Source: Pedobacter sp. UBA4863 (GTDB taxonomy: Bacteria > Bacteroidota > Bacteroidia > Sphingobacteriales > Sphingobacteriaceae). Taken from it: DNA of 64,000 nucleotides. The stretch covers positions 17,879 to 81,878 of the forward strand of contig NZ_DHDZ01000005.1 of assembly GCF_002399615.1 (NCBI RefSeq), in the 5' to 3' direction. The notes under the pieces are model-generated. The model saw only the letters and a program-made list of their open reading frames with translations, was not told the origin of the DNA and ran no database searches. Below are positions 32,538 to 42,130 of the stretch, piece after piece. Numbering within the stretch: the stretch's first letter is position 1; each line of letters opens with the position of its first letter. The position numbers were made by a program, and so were the translations under genes.

Positions 32538-35066
32538 TTAAGCTTCTTTCTTTTTCTTCTTGCTACTCCCCTTGGAGACAACTATTATCTCTTCTTTTTC
32601 TTTGTCGTAATTTATTTCGAGTGTATCGCCTTCGTGCACTTCTCCTTTCAAAATTTCCTCGGCTATTGGATCTTCCAAATATTTTTGAATGGCACGTTTT
32701 AACGGACGAGCACCAAAAGCGCTATCAAAACCTTTCTCGGCAATGAAATCTTTGGCCTCATCGGTCAATTTAATTTGATAGCCTAACGAAAGTACTCTTC
32801 CTAATAAACCTCTCAATTCGATATCGATAATTTTGAAGATTTCTTCCTTACCAAGAGAATTGAACACCACTACATCATCAATTCTGTTTAAAAACTCTGG
32901 CGCAAAAGCACGTTTTAAAGCATTTTCTATTACACCACGACTGTGCGCTTCGGTTTGACTTGTTTTAGCTGTTGTAGAGAAACCTACCCCTGCACCAAAA
33001 TCTTTCAATTGGCGTGCACCAATGTTTGATGTCATGATGATGATGGTATTTCTAAAATCAACTTTTCTACCTAAACTATCGGTTAACTGACCTTCATCTA
33101 ATACCTGCAACAAGATATTAAATACATCGGGGTGTGCTTTTTCAATCTCATCTAACAACACTACCGAGTATGGTTTACGACGAACTTTCTCCGTTAACTG
33201 GCCACCTTCTTCATAACCCACATAGCCCGGAGGCGCTCCTACCAAACGAGAAACCGCAAATTTCTCCATGTATTCGCTCATGTCAATTTGGATCAATGAA
33301 TCTTCCGCATCGAACATGAAACGAGCTAACTCTTTAGCCAACTCTGTTTTACCAACACCTGTTGGGCCTAAGAAAATGAACGAACCAATTGGTTTCTTAG
33401 GATCTTTTAACCCGGCTCTGGTACGTTGTATCGCTTTGGTCAATTTCTTAATGGCATCATCCTGACCAATAATTTTGTCGGCAATGGTATCGTACATATT
33501 CAATAGTTTAGCACTATCGGTTTGTCCAACACGTTGCAACGGAATACCAGTCATCATTGATACTACTTCGGCTACGTTATCTTCAGAAACTTCATAACGC
33601 TTAGTTTTTGTCTCTGCTTCCCACTCTGCCTTAGCTTTATCTAAATCTTCCAATAAGTTCTTCTCCGTATCGCGTAATTTAGCTGCCTCTTCGTACTTTT
33701 GGCTTTTTACTACACGGTTTTTCTCTAACTTAATATCCTCGATTTTACTCTCGATAGCGATGATATTATCAGGAACGTGGATATTGGTTAGGTGAACTCT
33801 AGAACCTGCTTCATCTAAGGCATCAATAGCCTTGTCTGGCAGAAACCTATCGGTAATATATCTCGATGTTAAAGCTACGCAGGCATTAATTGCCTCTTCG
33901 GTATAAGTAACGCCATGATGTTCTTCGTACTTCTCTTTAATACGATTTAAAATTTCGATGGTTTCATCAGGTGTAGCAGGCTCAATCATCACTTTTTGGA
34001 AACGACGATCTAAAGCACCGTCTTTCTCAATGTACTGACGGTATTCGTCTAATGTGGTAGCACCAATACATTGTATTTCGCCTCTGGCCAAAGCTGGTTT
34101 AAACATGTTGGAGGCATCTAATGAGCCCGAAGCACCGCCTGCACCTACAATGGTATGAATCTCATCAATGAACAAAATCACATCGGTAGATTTTTCTAGC
34201 TCGTTCATTACTGCTTTCATGCGCTCTTCAAACTGTCCACGATATTTAGTTCCAGCTACTAACGAAGCCAAATCTAGTGTAACTACACGTTTGCCAAACA
34301 ACACCCTCGATACCTTGCGCTGTACAATACGTAAAGCCAAACCTTCGGCAATGGCACTTTTACCTACACCAGGCTCGCCAATTAATATGGGATTGTTTTT
34401 CTTTCTACGCGATAAAATTTGCGACACACGCTCAATCTCTTTCTCGCGACCAACAATGGGATCTAACCTACCTTCTTCTGCAGCACGTGTTAAATCTCTA
34501 CCAAAATTATCTAAAACAGGTGTTTTCGATTTAATATCCGAAACTTTTTTCGGAGCGGTAAAGCTTTCTTCCTCTTGGTAATCGTCATCGCCACCAGCTG
34601 TACCACCACCTTGTACCTCGTCTCTAAAACCGTTTTTATTAACCTCTACCTCTTGTTTAAAAATTTCGTAGTTAATACCGTACTGCAATAAAATTTGCGA
34701 TGCAATGTTATCATCATCTCTTAAAATAGACAACAATAAGTGCTCAGTTCCAATTAAATCGCTTTTAAAAATCTTTGCCTCTAAATAGGTAATCTTCAAA
34801 ACCTTTTCGGCTTGTTTGGTTAATGGGATATTACCTAAATTAACCGTAACACTCGAAGTACCCCTTACGGCCTCTTCAATAGAGCGGCGAAGTTTCAAGG
34901 TATCAACACTTAAAGATTTCAAAATCTTAATCGCCATACCATCTCCTTCGCGTATAAGGCCCAACAACAAGTGCTCAGCTCCTATATAATCGTGTCCTAA
35001 CCTCAGGGCTTCCTCCCTGCTGAAAGAAATCACATCTTTAACCTGTGGTGAAAATTTAGCTTCCAT
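32538..35066 (-). CDS. clpC: ClpC-type AAA+ unfoldase (Clp protease ATP-binding subunit)
   Basis: 842 residues. Two Clp-N repeats open the chain ([24 protein letters not shown] and [21 protein letters not shown]). AAA+ module 1 has Walker [16 protein letters not shown] and Walker [18 protein letters not shown] coiled-coil middle domain (about 430-500) is followed by module 2 with [15 protein letters not shown] and [21 protein letters not shown]. The C-terminus is a lysine-rich tail. It unfolds proteins for ClpP or for refolding in the cytoplasm. It is monocistronic and ends at a strong hairpin at 32494. I see no clear heat-shock operator upstream. Confidence 0.95.
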   Translation of the reverse strand: MEAKFSPQVKDVISFSREEALRLGHDYIGAEHLLLGLIREGDGMAIKILKSLSVDTLKLRRSIEEAVRGTSSVTVNLGNIPLTKQAEKVLKITYLEAKIFKSDLIGTEHLLLSILRDDDNIASQILLQYGINYEIFKQEVEVNKNGFRDEVQGGGTAGGDDDYQEEESFTAPKKVSDIKSKTPVLDNFGRDLTRAAEEGRLDPIVGREKEIERVSQILSRRKKNNPILIGEPGVGKSAIAEGLALRIVQRKVSRVLFGKRVVTLDLASLVAGTKYRGQFEERMKAVMNELEKSTDVILFIDEIHTIVGAGGASGSLDASNMFKPALARGEIQCIGATTLDEYRQYIEKDGALDRRFQKVMIEPATPDETIEILNRIKEKYEEHHGVTYTEEAINACVALTSRYITDRFLPDKAIDALDEAGSRVHLTNIHVPDNIIAIESKIEDIKLEKNRVVKSQKYEEAAKLRDTEKNLLEDLDKAKAEWEAETKTKRYEVSEDNVAEVVSMMTGIPLQRVGQTDSAKLLNMYDTIADKIIGQDDAIKKLTKAIQRTRAGLKDPKKPIGSFIFLGPTGVGKTELAKELARFMFDAEDSLIQIDMSEYMEKFAVSRLVGAPPGYVGYEEGGQLTEKVRRKPYSVVLLDEIEKAHPDVFNILLQVLDEGQLTDSLGRKVDFRNTIIIMTSNIGARQLKDFGAGVGFSTTAKTSQTEAHSRGVIENALKRAFAPEFLNRIDDVVVFNSLGKEEIFKIIDIELRGLLGRVLSLGYQIKLTDEAKDFIAEKGFDSAFGARPLKRAIQKYLEDPIAEEILKGEVHEGDTLEINYDKEKEEIIVVSKGSSKKKKKEA

Positions 35067-35729
35067 AATTTGTATGTTATCGGGGACGACACTAAACTAT
35101 AAATTTGTTTTATAAATACGGTGTTCCGATTTTTATATTTTATCAACAATTACGCCATATTGGTGAATTAAAGTGCATTTGCATTTCATTACACAACAGC
35201 CTAGCACTATAAATATGTTTTAAATGATGCTTTTGTTACCCTATTTGAATAAGATTTTTACAATCATATATACAGAAACAGCTCGATTGTCGGTTTTGTG
35301 TAAGCTTTTGAACCATGTAATTTACTGACAAAAGTTACAAATTCTAGTTGACAAGTAGAATTTTTGGCAGTTGATTTTTGATTTGAAAAGCAAAACCAGC
35401 GCTTCTATTTGAGGATAGTCCCGCTTTACGTTGCAATCTTTTTGAATTCTGACGGCGTCATTTCAAACGCATGTGAGAAATCTCCTGGCTAAGTGCTACT
35501 ATCTAACAGATTTCTCTTCGTACCGCATCGAAATGACGCAACAAAAAGTATATCCATTTCAATCGGGTTTGGATAACAAAAGCCTGCGCAAACAACTTTG
35601 TCAACCTTACTATTCTACTGTCTATCACGATTGACAAAGTTTAAGGCGTTTAGGTTTAAGGCGTTTAAATTAACCGCAAAGTTTTGGAAGTTCTCGCAAA
35701 GCTGCCCAAAGAAAAAATATATCAATAAA
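35067..35729. other. 663-base intergenic region with a full R1 palindromic element
   Basis: No gene is visible. The clpC promoter should lie in the first 100 or so bases, but I find no exact -7 match. A complete R1 element fills 35413-35570. The tract 35640-35675 has a short TTTAAGGCGTTTA direct repeat. Confidence 0.6.
35413..35570 (-). repeat. full-length R1 nested palindromic element
   Basis: On the minus strand it starts AAACCCGATTG...ATACTTTTTG. It then has an inner palindrome between GTCATTTCGATG and TTGAAATGACG with CGAAGAGAAATCTGTT and AGTAGCACTTAG in the middle, and it ends CAAAAAGATTGC...GTAAAGCGGGACTATCC. The copy at 62178-62355 has the same order of parts. Confidence 0.8.
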
Positions 35730-36353
35730 TTAATCTTCAAAAACATCATCCAATTTTAATACAAAACCTGGCAACACAGAAGAATTAACTTCTTCACTTA
35801 ACGTAAATAATTTTGATGGTTGATATTTGCCTTCATCATCTAAGGTATAGATTAAAATGTATTGGTCGCTTTGGCTAACCACCCAATACTCTTTTACACC
35901 AAACTCTTCGTACACTTTATATTTGTGTAGCAGTTCCTTCTTATTATTTCCCGGTGATAGAATTTCGACCACCAAATCTGGCGCACCCAGACAACCTCTA
36001 TCATCTAGTTTACTTTTATCGCAAATTACACAGATGTCTGGTTGTAAAACGGTGTAGATGTCTTTATCCTCTTTACTTTTCGAAGGAAAACGCACATCAA
36101 ATGGAGCTACATATAAATCACAAGGTTTTCCATCTAAAAAATTAGCAATTGGCCTAAATAGGTTAGTCAAAACTTTTTGATGTACTCTCGATGGCGCTGG
36201 GCTCATCTTATAGATTTTCCCTTTAATCAGTTCTAATCTTTCATCAAAAAGCCAGTTGAGATAATTTGCATAGCTGTAAGTTAAACTCTCGTCAAGTTCG
36301 TTAAATGCGTAAACTTTCTCATTAGGAGGTGGATATGTTTTCGTTGTAGACAT
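35730..36353 (-). CDS. Uma2 family (DUF820) endonuclease-fold protein
   Basis: 207 residues from the ATG at 36351-36353 (MSTTKTYPPPNEKVYAFNEL). A longer frame to 36464 overlaps the end of the ATPase gene and is rejected. The PD-(D/E)xK-like core of the family is visible: ERLELIKGKIYKMSPAPSRVHQ, VLQPDICVICDKSKLDDRGCLGAPDLVVEILSPGN and KKELLHKYKVYEEFGVKEYWVV. Uma2 proteins are numerous in cyanobacteria and some Bacteroidetes, often linked with mobile elements; the function is unproven. It may be cotranscribed with the P-type ATPase, 29 bases upstream. Confidence 0.88.
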   Translation of the reverse strand: MSTTKTYPPPNEKVYAFNELDESLTYSYANYLNWLFDERLELIKGKIYKMSPAPSRVHQKVLTNLFRPIANFLDGKPCDLYVAPFDVRFPSKSKEDKDIYTVLQPDICVICDKSKLDDRGCLGAPDLVVEILSPGNNKKELLHKYKVYEEFGVKEYWVVSQSDQYILIYTLDDEGKYQPSKLFTLSEEVNSSVLPGFVLKLDDVFED

Positions 36354-36382
36354 ATACAAATATAAGAAAATCAGCGCAATAG

Positions 36383-38338
36383 CTAAAACTTCATCTTTTG
36401 AACACGAACCGCATTTAAAATGGCTAAGAATGCTACGCCTACGTCCGCAAAAACAGCTTCCCACATGGTAGCCAAACCACCAGCACCTAAAATGAGTACG
36501 ATAGCTTTTACACCAAAAGCCAAGCCTATATTTTGGTAAACTATTTTCTTAGTGGCACGACCAATTTTAATGGCTGTGGCAATTTTGCTAGGCATATCGT
36601 TCTGTATTACTACATCGGCAGTTTCTATGGCAACATCACTACCTAAAGCGCCCATGGCCATACCTATATCGCTTAATGCCAAAACAGGAGCATCATTAAT
36701 TCCATCGCCAACAAAAGCAACTACCCTATTTGGTTCTGCTTTTATTGCTTCCAACTTAGTTACTTTATCTTCGGGCAGTAAATCGCCATGCGCTTGATCA
36801 ATTCCTAAATCAGTTGCTACTTTTTGCGTAATAGAAGTTTTATCGCCACTTAGCATTACAATTTTGTTTACCCCCATAGCATGTAAAGCGGTAATTGCCT
36901 GTTTTGCATCAGGCTTGGCCTCATCGGCAATGGTTACAAAACCAGCATATTTGCCACCAACAGCTAGCAAAACCGTAGTTTCTACCTTTTCATCTACTTC
37001 GTTAGGATAAGCAATTTTAAACTGTTTAAGCAATTTACCATTTCCAGCTAAAACTTCATTTCCATTAATTTCTGCCTTTAATCCATGACCTGCAACTTCT
37101 TTTACATTTTTAACCGGCAGTAGCTTAATGTCATTAGCATATGCTACAATTGCTTTGGCTATCGGGTGTGTAGATTGGCTTTCGATACTAGCCAAATAGC
37201 TAACCAACTCCTTTTCGGCAATTTCACTTTGTATTTCCTTAACCTTAAAAACTCCTTGCGTTAACGTTCCGGTCTTATCTAAAACTACGGTATTTACTTT
37301 TGTAATTAAATCCAAATAATTAGAACCTTTAAACAAAATACCATTCGCAGAGGCAGCTCCAATGCCACCAAAATATCCTAATGGGATAGAAATTACCAAA
37401 GCGCAAGGGCAAGAAATGACCAAGAAAATTAAAGCCCTATACAGCCAAACATTAAAATCGTAATTGGCTACAAAAAAGTAAGGCAATAAAATTAATGCAA
37501 CGGCTAAAAAGAAAACAACGGGCGTATAAATTTTTGCGAACCTACGTATGAGCAATTCGGTTTTTGCTTTTTTGGCACTGGCATTTTGCACTAATTCTAA
37601 AATTTTAGAAAGTGCACTATCTTCGAACTTTTTTGTAACTTTTAAAGTGCTTACCCCATCTAAATTGAGCATTCCGGCAAGCACCTCTTCATTTTTCCTA
37701 ATGGTTTTTGGTTTACTTTCTCCTGTTAAAGCAGCAGTGTTGAAACTTGCGCTATCATTTTCCAATTCGCCATCTAAAGGAGCTTTTTCTCCCGCTTTTA
37801 ACTGAATAACCTCTCCAACAATAACCTCTTTAGAATTTACAGTAATATATTTACCCTCTCTAAATACGGTTGCTGTATTTGGCCTAACATCCAATAGTGC
37901 TTTAATGTTATTTTTTGCCTTGCTTACCGCAGCCCCCTGAAACAGCTCTCCAATACTGTAAAATAACATTACAGCTACCGCTTCTGGATATTCGCCCAAG
38001 GCAAAGGCTCCGATTGTTGCAAGCGCCATTAACAGAAACTCTGTGAAAATATCGCCTTTGGCAATGGTAGCATAAGCTTCTTTAATTACGGGCCAAGCTA
38101 CGGGAATGTAAGCCAAAAGATACCAGCCCAATCTTAAATATCCCTCGAAGAAAGGAATTGATAATTGGTCGAATGCGATTGCAACAAGCAGCAGCACCAA
38201 GCTTGCTATTGCAGGTACATAGCTTTTAAAAGACCAAGCATCACCATGGTCGTGGTCATGCTCATGTCCGTCGGTATGTTTATCGTGTTGATGCTGATGT
38301 CCGCAGCAACTATCTGTTTCCTGTTGGTGTGGTGCCAT
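36383..38338 (-). CDS. heavy-metal translocating P1B-type ATPase (Zn/Cd/Pb type)
   Basis: 651 residues. The first 35 residues carry a metal-binding tail with CCGHQHQHDKHTDGHEHDHDHG instead of the usual HMA domain. The transmembrane metal site is SCPCALVISIPLGYFGG. Catalytic motifs are the actuator LTGES, phosphorylation site VLDKTGTLTQG and hinge GDGINDAPVLALSDIGMAMG. The CPC plus the conserved lysine-lacking helix and the His-rich tail suggest export of zinc, cadmium or lead rather than copper. A TAGTTTTG -7-like word precedes the gene; no metal regulator is adjacent. Confidence 0.93.
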   Translation of the reverse strand: MAPHQQETDSCCGHQHQHDKHTDGHEHDHDHGDAWSFKSYVPAIASLVLLLVAIAFDQLSIPFFEGYLRLGWYLLAYIPVAWPVIKEAYATIAKGDIFTEFLLMALATIGAFALGEYPEAVAVMLFYSIGELFQGAAVSKAKNNIKALLDVRPNTATVFREGKYITVNSKEVIVGEVIQLKAGEKAPLDGELENDSASFNTAALTGESKPKTIRKNEEVLAGMLNLDGVSTLKVTKKFEDSALSKILELVQNASAKKAKTELLIRRFAKIYTPVVFFLAVALILLPYFFVANYDFNVWLYRALIFLVISCPCALVISIPLGYFGGIGAASANGILFKGSNYLDLITKVNTVVLDKTGTLTQGVFKVKEIQSEIAEKELVSYLASIESQSTHPIAKAIVAYANDIKLLPVKNVKEVAGHGLKAEINGNEVLAGNGKLLKQFKIAYPNEVDEKVETTVLLAVGGKYAGFVTIADEAKPDAKQAITALHAMGVNKIVMLSGDKTSITQKVATDLGIDQAHGDLLPEDKVTKLEAIKAEPNRVVAFVGDGINDAPVLALSDIGMAMGALGSDVAIETADVVIQNDMPSKIATAIKIGRATKKIVYQNIGLAFGVKAIVLILGAGGLATMWEAVFADVGVAFLAILNAVRVQKMKF

Positions 38339-38467
38339 ATACTTGTTTAGAATTATTCAAAACTAAGGTTTTTATGTTCGATAACGTTTTAATAATGTCA
38401 CATTATTTTTTCACCACACAATAAAAAGTGTTAAAAAATGTTAAATAGGATATAAAAACAAATCAGC

Positions 38468-38554
38468 ATGAAAGCTTTCAGATTGTCTTCTTTCACCAAT
38501 GAGTTTCTTCGCAGAATTGGACTAACCAAAATTTACGATTGGTTTAACAAGTAA
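38468..38554 (+). CDS. possible 28-residue small protein
   Basis: An ATG at 38468 opens MKAFRLSSFTNEFLRRIGLT and seven further residues (KIYDWFNK after T20, eight in all) before TAA. The composition is amphipathic and basic with aromatic residues near the end, unlike random AT-rich sequence. It lies 65 bases before the M13 peptidase gene on the same strand. I know of no family, and there is no strong ribosome binding site. It may be a real microprotein or a leader peptide. Confidence 0.4.
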   Translation: MKAFRLSSFTNEFLRRIGLTKIYDWFNK

Positions 38555-38619
38555 TATTTCTATTAAGAATAAAATAGATTTCACTTTTTATTTAACTTCA
38601 TCTTTCTAATTTATTAAAG

Positions 38620-40656
38620 ATGAATATCAATCAATTTAAAACCTTTTTTGCTGCACTTGGCGTTGTTTCGGTAAGTGTTGCAAATGCCCAACAAGCACCA
38701 AAAAAATTTATCGACCCTGCAAATATGGATCTTTCTGTAAAGCCGGGCGATGATTTTTATGCTTATGCAAGTGGTGTATGGGTAAAAAACAATCCGGTTC
38801 CGGCTAAAGAAACCCGCTGGGGTTCATTTAACGAACTTCGTGATTTTAACGTAAATGCAGTTAAAAACTTGGTAGAAACCGCCGCCGCTAACAAAGCTGC
38901 ACCTGCGGGTTCGGTAACTAAGCGTGTGGGCGATTTCTATGCTGCTGCAATGGACAGTGTAGCTATCGAAAAACTAGGTTATACGCCAATTAAAGCAGAC
39001 TTAGAAAAAATAAAACAATTGAATAGCCTACAATCTGTGTTAGACCATATTGCTTACATGCGTGTGAATGGTTTGGGCAGCGCAATGTATGGTTTTGGGG
39101 TTGGCCAAGACAGAAAAAATGTAAACAAGTACATGGTAAACATTTCTCAAGGCGGAACCACCCTTGGCGATAGAGATTACTACTTAAAAGACGATAGCCG
39201 CAGTGTAAAAATTAGGGAAGCGTACGATACTTATATGACTACACTTTTCAAATTAGTGGGCTATACAGATGCTCTGGCGCAACAAAAAGCTAAAACTGTT
39301 TTCACTATTGAGAAAGCTTTGGCAGAGGCACAAATGAGCCGTTTAGAAATGCGTGACCCCTACAAAACCTACAACAAATTAACCCTTGCAGATTTCAATA
39401 AAATTACGCCAAACATTAACTGGACAAGCACTTTAACACAATTAAAAGTTAACGGTCAGGATACAGTTTTAGTAAACTCTCCTGCTTTCTTTAAAGCTTT
39501 AAATGGCTTACTAACTTCAACCGATGTTGCCGATTGGAAAACTTATTTAGAATGGAATATCTTAAGAGGTGCTGCCGGAAATTTAAGTTCTCCATTTGTA
39601 AAAGCAAACTTTGCCTTTACACAAGCACAAACCGGACAAAAAGTTCAAACGCCACGTTGGCAACGCATGTCGTCGTTAACCGATGGGGTATTGGGCGATT
39701 TATTGGGACAACTATATGTAGCGAAGCATTTTAAACCTGCGGCTAAAGCTCGTATGGACGAATTAATTGCCAACTTACGCAAAGCTTTCGAAATTCGCAT
39801 TAAAGGTTTAGAGTGGATGAGCGATGAAACCAAGCAAAAAGCTTTGGCAAAATTGCATGCGTTTAGACCAAAAGTGGGCTACACTACCAAATGGAAAAAC
39901 TACGATGGCCTGGTGATTAACAGAACTACTTATTTCCAAAATTTACGTAATGCAAGCAAATGGGCGTATAACGAAAACATTAACCAATTAGGCAAGCCTG
40001 TTGACAGAGAACGTTTCGGAATGACGCCTCCAACGGTAAATGCTTACTACAGCCCTACCTTAAACGAAATCGTTTTCCCAGCTGGCATATTACAGTTCCC
40101 ATTCTTCCACCCCGATGCCGATGATGCCATTAACTACGGTGGTATTGGTGCGGTAATTGGTCACGAAATGAGCCACGGTTTTGACGACACGGGCAGTCAG
40201 TATGATAAAGATGGTAACTTAAAAAATTGGTGGACTAACGAAGACAGGGCGAAATTTAATGCTAAAACAAAACTATTAGGCGAGCAATTTGATAAATACA
40301 CCGTTTTAGATACCTTACACGTAAACGGTAAATTTACAATGGGAGAAAACATTGGCGACTTAGGAGGATTAAACGCGGCTTACACTGCTTTTAAAATGAC
40401 CAAACAAGGTAAAAGCAACGAAAAAATTGATGGCTTTACACCAGACCAACGTTTCTTCTTGGCTTGGGCACAAGTTTGGAGAGGCAATGTTTTACCAGAA
40501 ACCGCAGCCCAATTAATTAAAACCGACACCCACTCTCCTGGCCCGTACAGAACCATTGGAGCTCCGGTAAATATGGATGCTTGGTACAATGCATTTGATG
40601 TAAAACCCGGCGACAAGCTATACAAAAAACCAGAAGACAGGATTAAACTTTGGTAG
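38620..40656 (+). CDS. M13 family zinc metallopeptidase (neprilysin/PepO-like)
   Basis: 678 residues, the usual size, with signal peptide ending VANAQQ. The N-terminal M13 domain begins FIDPANMDLSVKPGDDFYAYASGVW. The catalytic domain shows NAYYSPTLNEIVFPAGILQ, the zinc motif VIGHEMSHGFDD, and the third ligand in ENIGDLGGLNAAY. The carboxy end reads DKLYKKPEDRIKLW, typical of secreted Bacteroidetes members. It hydrolyses oligopeptides in the periplasm or outside. The gene ends at a 16-bp perfect hairpin shared with the convergent gene. Confidence 0.95.
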   Translation: MNINQFKTFFAALGVVSVSVANAQQAPKKFIDPANMDLSVKPGDDFYAYASGVWVKNNPVPAKETRWGSFNELRDFNVNAVKNLVETAAANKAAPAGSVTKRVGDFYAAAMDSVAIEKLGYTPIKADLEKIKQLNSLQSVLDHIAYMRVNGLGSAMYGFGVGQDRKNVNKYMVNISQGGTTLGDRDYYLKDDSRSVKIREAYDTYMTTLFKLVGYTDALAQQKAKTVFTIEKALAEAQMSRLEMRDPYKTYNKLTLADFNKITPNINWTSTLTQLKVNGQDTVLVNSPAFFKALNGLLTSTDVADWKTYLEWNILRGAAGNLSSPFVKANFAFTQAQTGQKVQTPRWQRMSSLTDGVLGDLLGQLYVAKHFKPAAKARMDELIANLRKAFEIRIKGLEWMSDETKQKALAKLHAFRPKVGYTTKWKNYDGLVINRTTYFQNLRNASKWAYNENINQLGKPVDRERFGMTPPTVNAYYSPTLNEIVFPAGILQFPFFHPDADDAINYGGIGAVIGHEMSHGFDDTGSQYDKDGNLKNWWTNEDRAKFNAKTKLLGEQFDKYTVLDTLHVNGKFTMGENIGDLGGLNAAYTAFKMTKQGKSNEKIDGFTPDQRFFLAWAQVWRGNVLPETAAQLIKTDTHSPGPYRTIGAPVNMDAWYNAFDVKPGDKLYKKPEDRIKLW

Positions 40657-40672
40657 GTTAATGTGATGATTT

Positions 40673-40714
40673 GACAATTAGCTAATTCGATGATTTTTGA
40701 ATTAGCTAATTGTC
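40673..40714 (+). terminator. 16-bp perfect hairpin between convergent genes
   Basis: GACAATTAGCTAATTC (40673-40688) and its exact reverse complement (40699-40714) are followed by TTTTC, fitting a terminator for the M13 gene. The wider tract to 40768 has further related inverted words (AATGTGAT and ATCACATT), so it is also a low-complexity intergenic palindrome. Confidence 0.7.
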
Positions 40715-40763
40715 TTTTCATTTTAACGGTATTGGCTAATCATCAAATCTGCTAATTATCACA

Positions 40764-41099
40764 TTAGACATATTTCGCCTGTATCTTCTTTGGCAACTTA
40801 CCCAGCACCAATTCCCGAGAACGGCTTATATGCTGTTTTAGTTCTGTTAGGTTAAACACCTCTAAATTATCTACAAAAACCCATTGCTTTTTCGCAAAAT
40901 GCGGAGCCTGCTTAACACCGTCTTTGGCAGCCAGTTCGTCAAATTCTTCTGACGTACACTTCATACAAAAGCCATGTGTATCTAAATCTACCAGCACAAA
41001 TATCTTCTCCTCAATCATAAAACAAAGGTGGTCCCATTTCATGCCCTCGGTGGTTCCCGGCAGGCTTAAACAATATTCTCTAAAACTTTCGATATCCAT
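40764..41099 (-). CDS. MmcQ/YjbR family protein
   Basis: 111 residues, standard length. It opens DIESFREYCLSLPGTTEGMKWDHLCFMIEEKIFVLVDLD, the family hallmark of an N-terminal helix, LPGTTE and a short beta sheet. It ends with WVFVDNLEVFNLTELKQHISRSRELVL. The CyaY-like fold is thought to bind DNA or a small ligand, but the function is not settled. It stands alone, converging on the M13 peptidase gene. Confidence 0.88.
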   Translation of the reverse strand: MDIESFREYCLSLPGTTEGMKWDHLCFMIEEKIFVLVDLDTHGFCMKCTSEEFDELAAKDGVKQAPHFAKKQWVFVDNLEVFNLTELKQHISRSRELVLGKLPKKIQAKYV

Positions 41100-41190
41100 A
41101 CGTTAAAGATAAGCAGCAGGCTCAAAATTCCAAGAACCAAAATTTATACTAAACAATTTTAGAAAAGCAAGTTTCTGTTACTATTACTGT

Positions 41191-41332
41191 TACTCCCGCC
41201 ATCCGCTTTACGTTGTGCTCGCTCCTGTCGGGTTTAAAATGCAGGTAATATGCACAGGTTCACGTTTATTAAACCCAATTGAAGCGGCATCCTTTGAACG
41301 CAGTGAAAAGATACAGCGTAAAATGGGACTAC
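41191..41332. repeat. two compact R1-family palindromes in tandem
   Basis: The first (41191-41236) runs TACTCCCGCCATCCGCTTTA to GTCGGGTTTAA and is itself palindromic. The second (41271-41332) runs AAACCCAATTGAAGCGGCAT through GAAAAGATACAGCG to AAAATGGGACT. Both keep the outer arms of the full R1 element without the inner module. Confidence 0.65.
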
Positions 41333-41397
41333 ATTACCCAAAAGAAACCAACTTACATTTTCCAATTAACAATACAACATTTTTTTACTTTTGCTAC

Positions 41398-42069
41398 ATG
41401 AATATCCTTACACCAACCGCCGATGGCTCTAATACACTTTTTAACGATGAAATTGGCGAACATTACCATTCTGCCCACGGTGCGTTGCAAGAAAGCAGAC
41501 ACGTTTTTATTGAGGCCGGGCTAAAACACGGCTTGGAGAAATTTGGAAAGACTGAAATTGATATTCTAGAAGTGGGCTTTGGTACGGGATTAAACTTTTT
41601 GTTGAGCTGCGCACAAACTGAAGAAGTTAATAAAAAACTGAACTACCATGCTGTTGAAGCTTTTCCGCTACCTCTTGCAAGCCTTACTGCTACAGGCTAT
41701 CATCAATATGTATCGCCAAACATTTGGAACAGCTTTATTGAAAAATACGACACCGCTTTTGACAACTCGGCTGAGATATTGCCCAACTGTAAATTAGCAA
41801 TTAGCCATACCACGTTACAAAATTTTTCTACACAAAAACGCTTTGATATACTTTATTACGATGCTTTTTCTGTAAGGCACCAACCCGAACTCTGGACCAA
41901 CGAAATAATTGCACAGGCCTGTAGTTTCTTAAAAAATGGGGGTATTTTTGTAACGTATGCCATTACGGGCAATCTAAAAAGAGCCTTAAAAAGCTGTGGT
42001 TTCCAAATTGAAAAACTTCCTGGCGCACCAGGAAAAAGAGAAATGTTACGAGGTTTAAAAACCATTTAA
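41398..42069 (+). CDS. mnmD: MnmD-like tRNA (5-methylaminomethyl-2-thiouridine) methyltransferase
   Basis: 223 residues from the ATG at 41398 (MNILTPTADGSNTLFNDEIGEHYHSAHGALQES). The frame extends upstream to 41215 through repeat DNA and is rejected. The SAM-binding loop is ILEVGFGTGLNFLLS, and FDILYYDAFSVRHQPELWTNEI is the conserved active-site block of the MnmC methyltransferase half. The fused FAD oxidase half found in E. coli MnmC is absent, so this is a stand-alone MnmD. It would make the last methylation of mnm5s2U34 in tRNA. A TACTTTTG word lies just upstream of the ATG. Confidence 0.88.
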   Translation: MNILTPTADGSNTLFNDEIGEHYHSAHGALQESRHVFIEAGLKHGLEKFGKTEIDILEVGFGTGLNFLLSCAQTEEVNKKLNYHAVEAFPLPLASLTATGYHQYVSPNIWNSFIEKYDTAFDNSAEILPNCKLAISHTTLQNFSTQKRFDILYYDAFSVRHQPELWTNEIIAQACSFLKNGGIFVTYAITGNLKRALKSCGFQIEKLPGAPGKREMLRGLKTI

Positions 42070-42130
42070 GGCAAACAACTGTATAAATGTGTAGATTTTT
42101 TGCTAACTTATTCCTGTTATAAAACACCAT

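Noticed and set aside
36354..36464. N-terminal extension of the Uma2 gene
   Set aside because: It overlaps the 3' end of the P-type ATPase gene and encodes a cysteine- and arginine-rich stretch foreign to the family.
41215..41397. 61-codon upstream extension of the MnmD-like gene
   Set aside because: It runs through two R1-type palindromes and encodes no conserved sequence. The family start fits the ATG at 41398.
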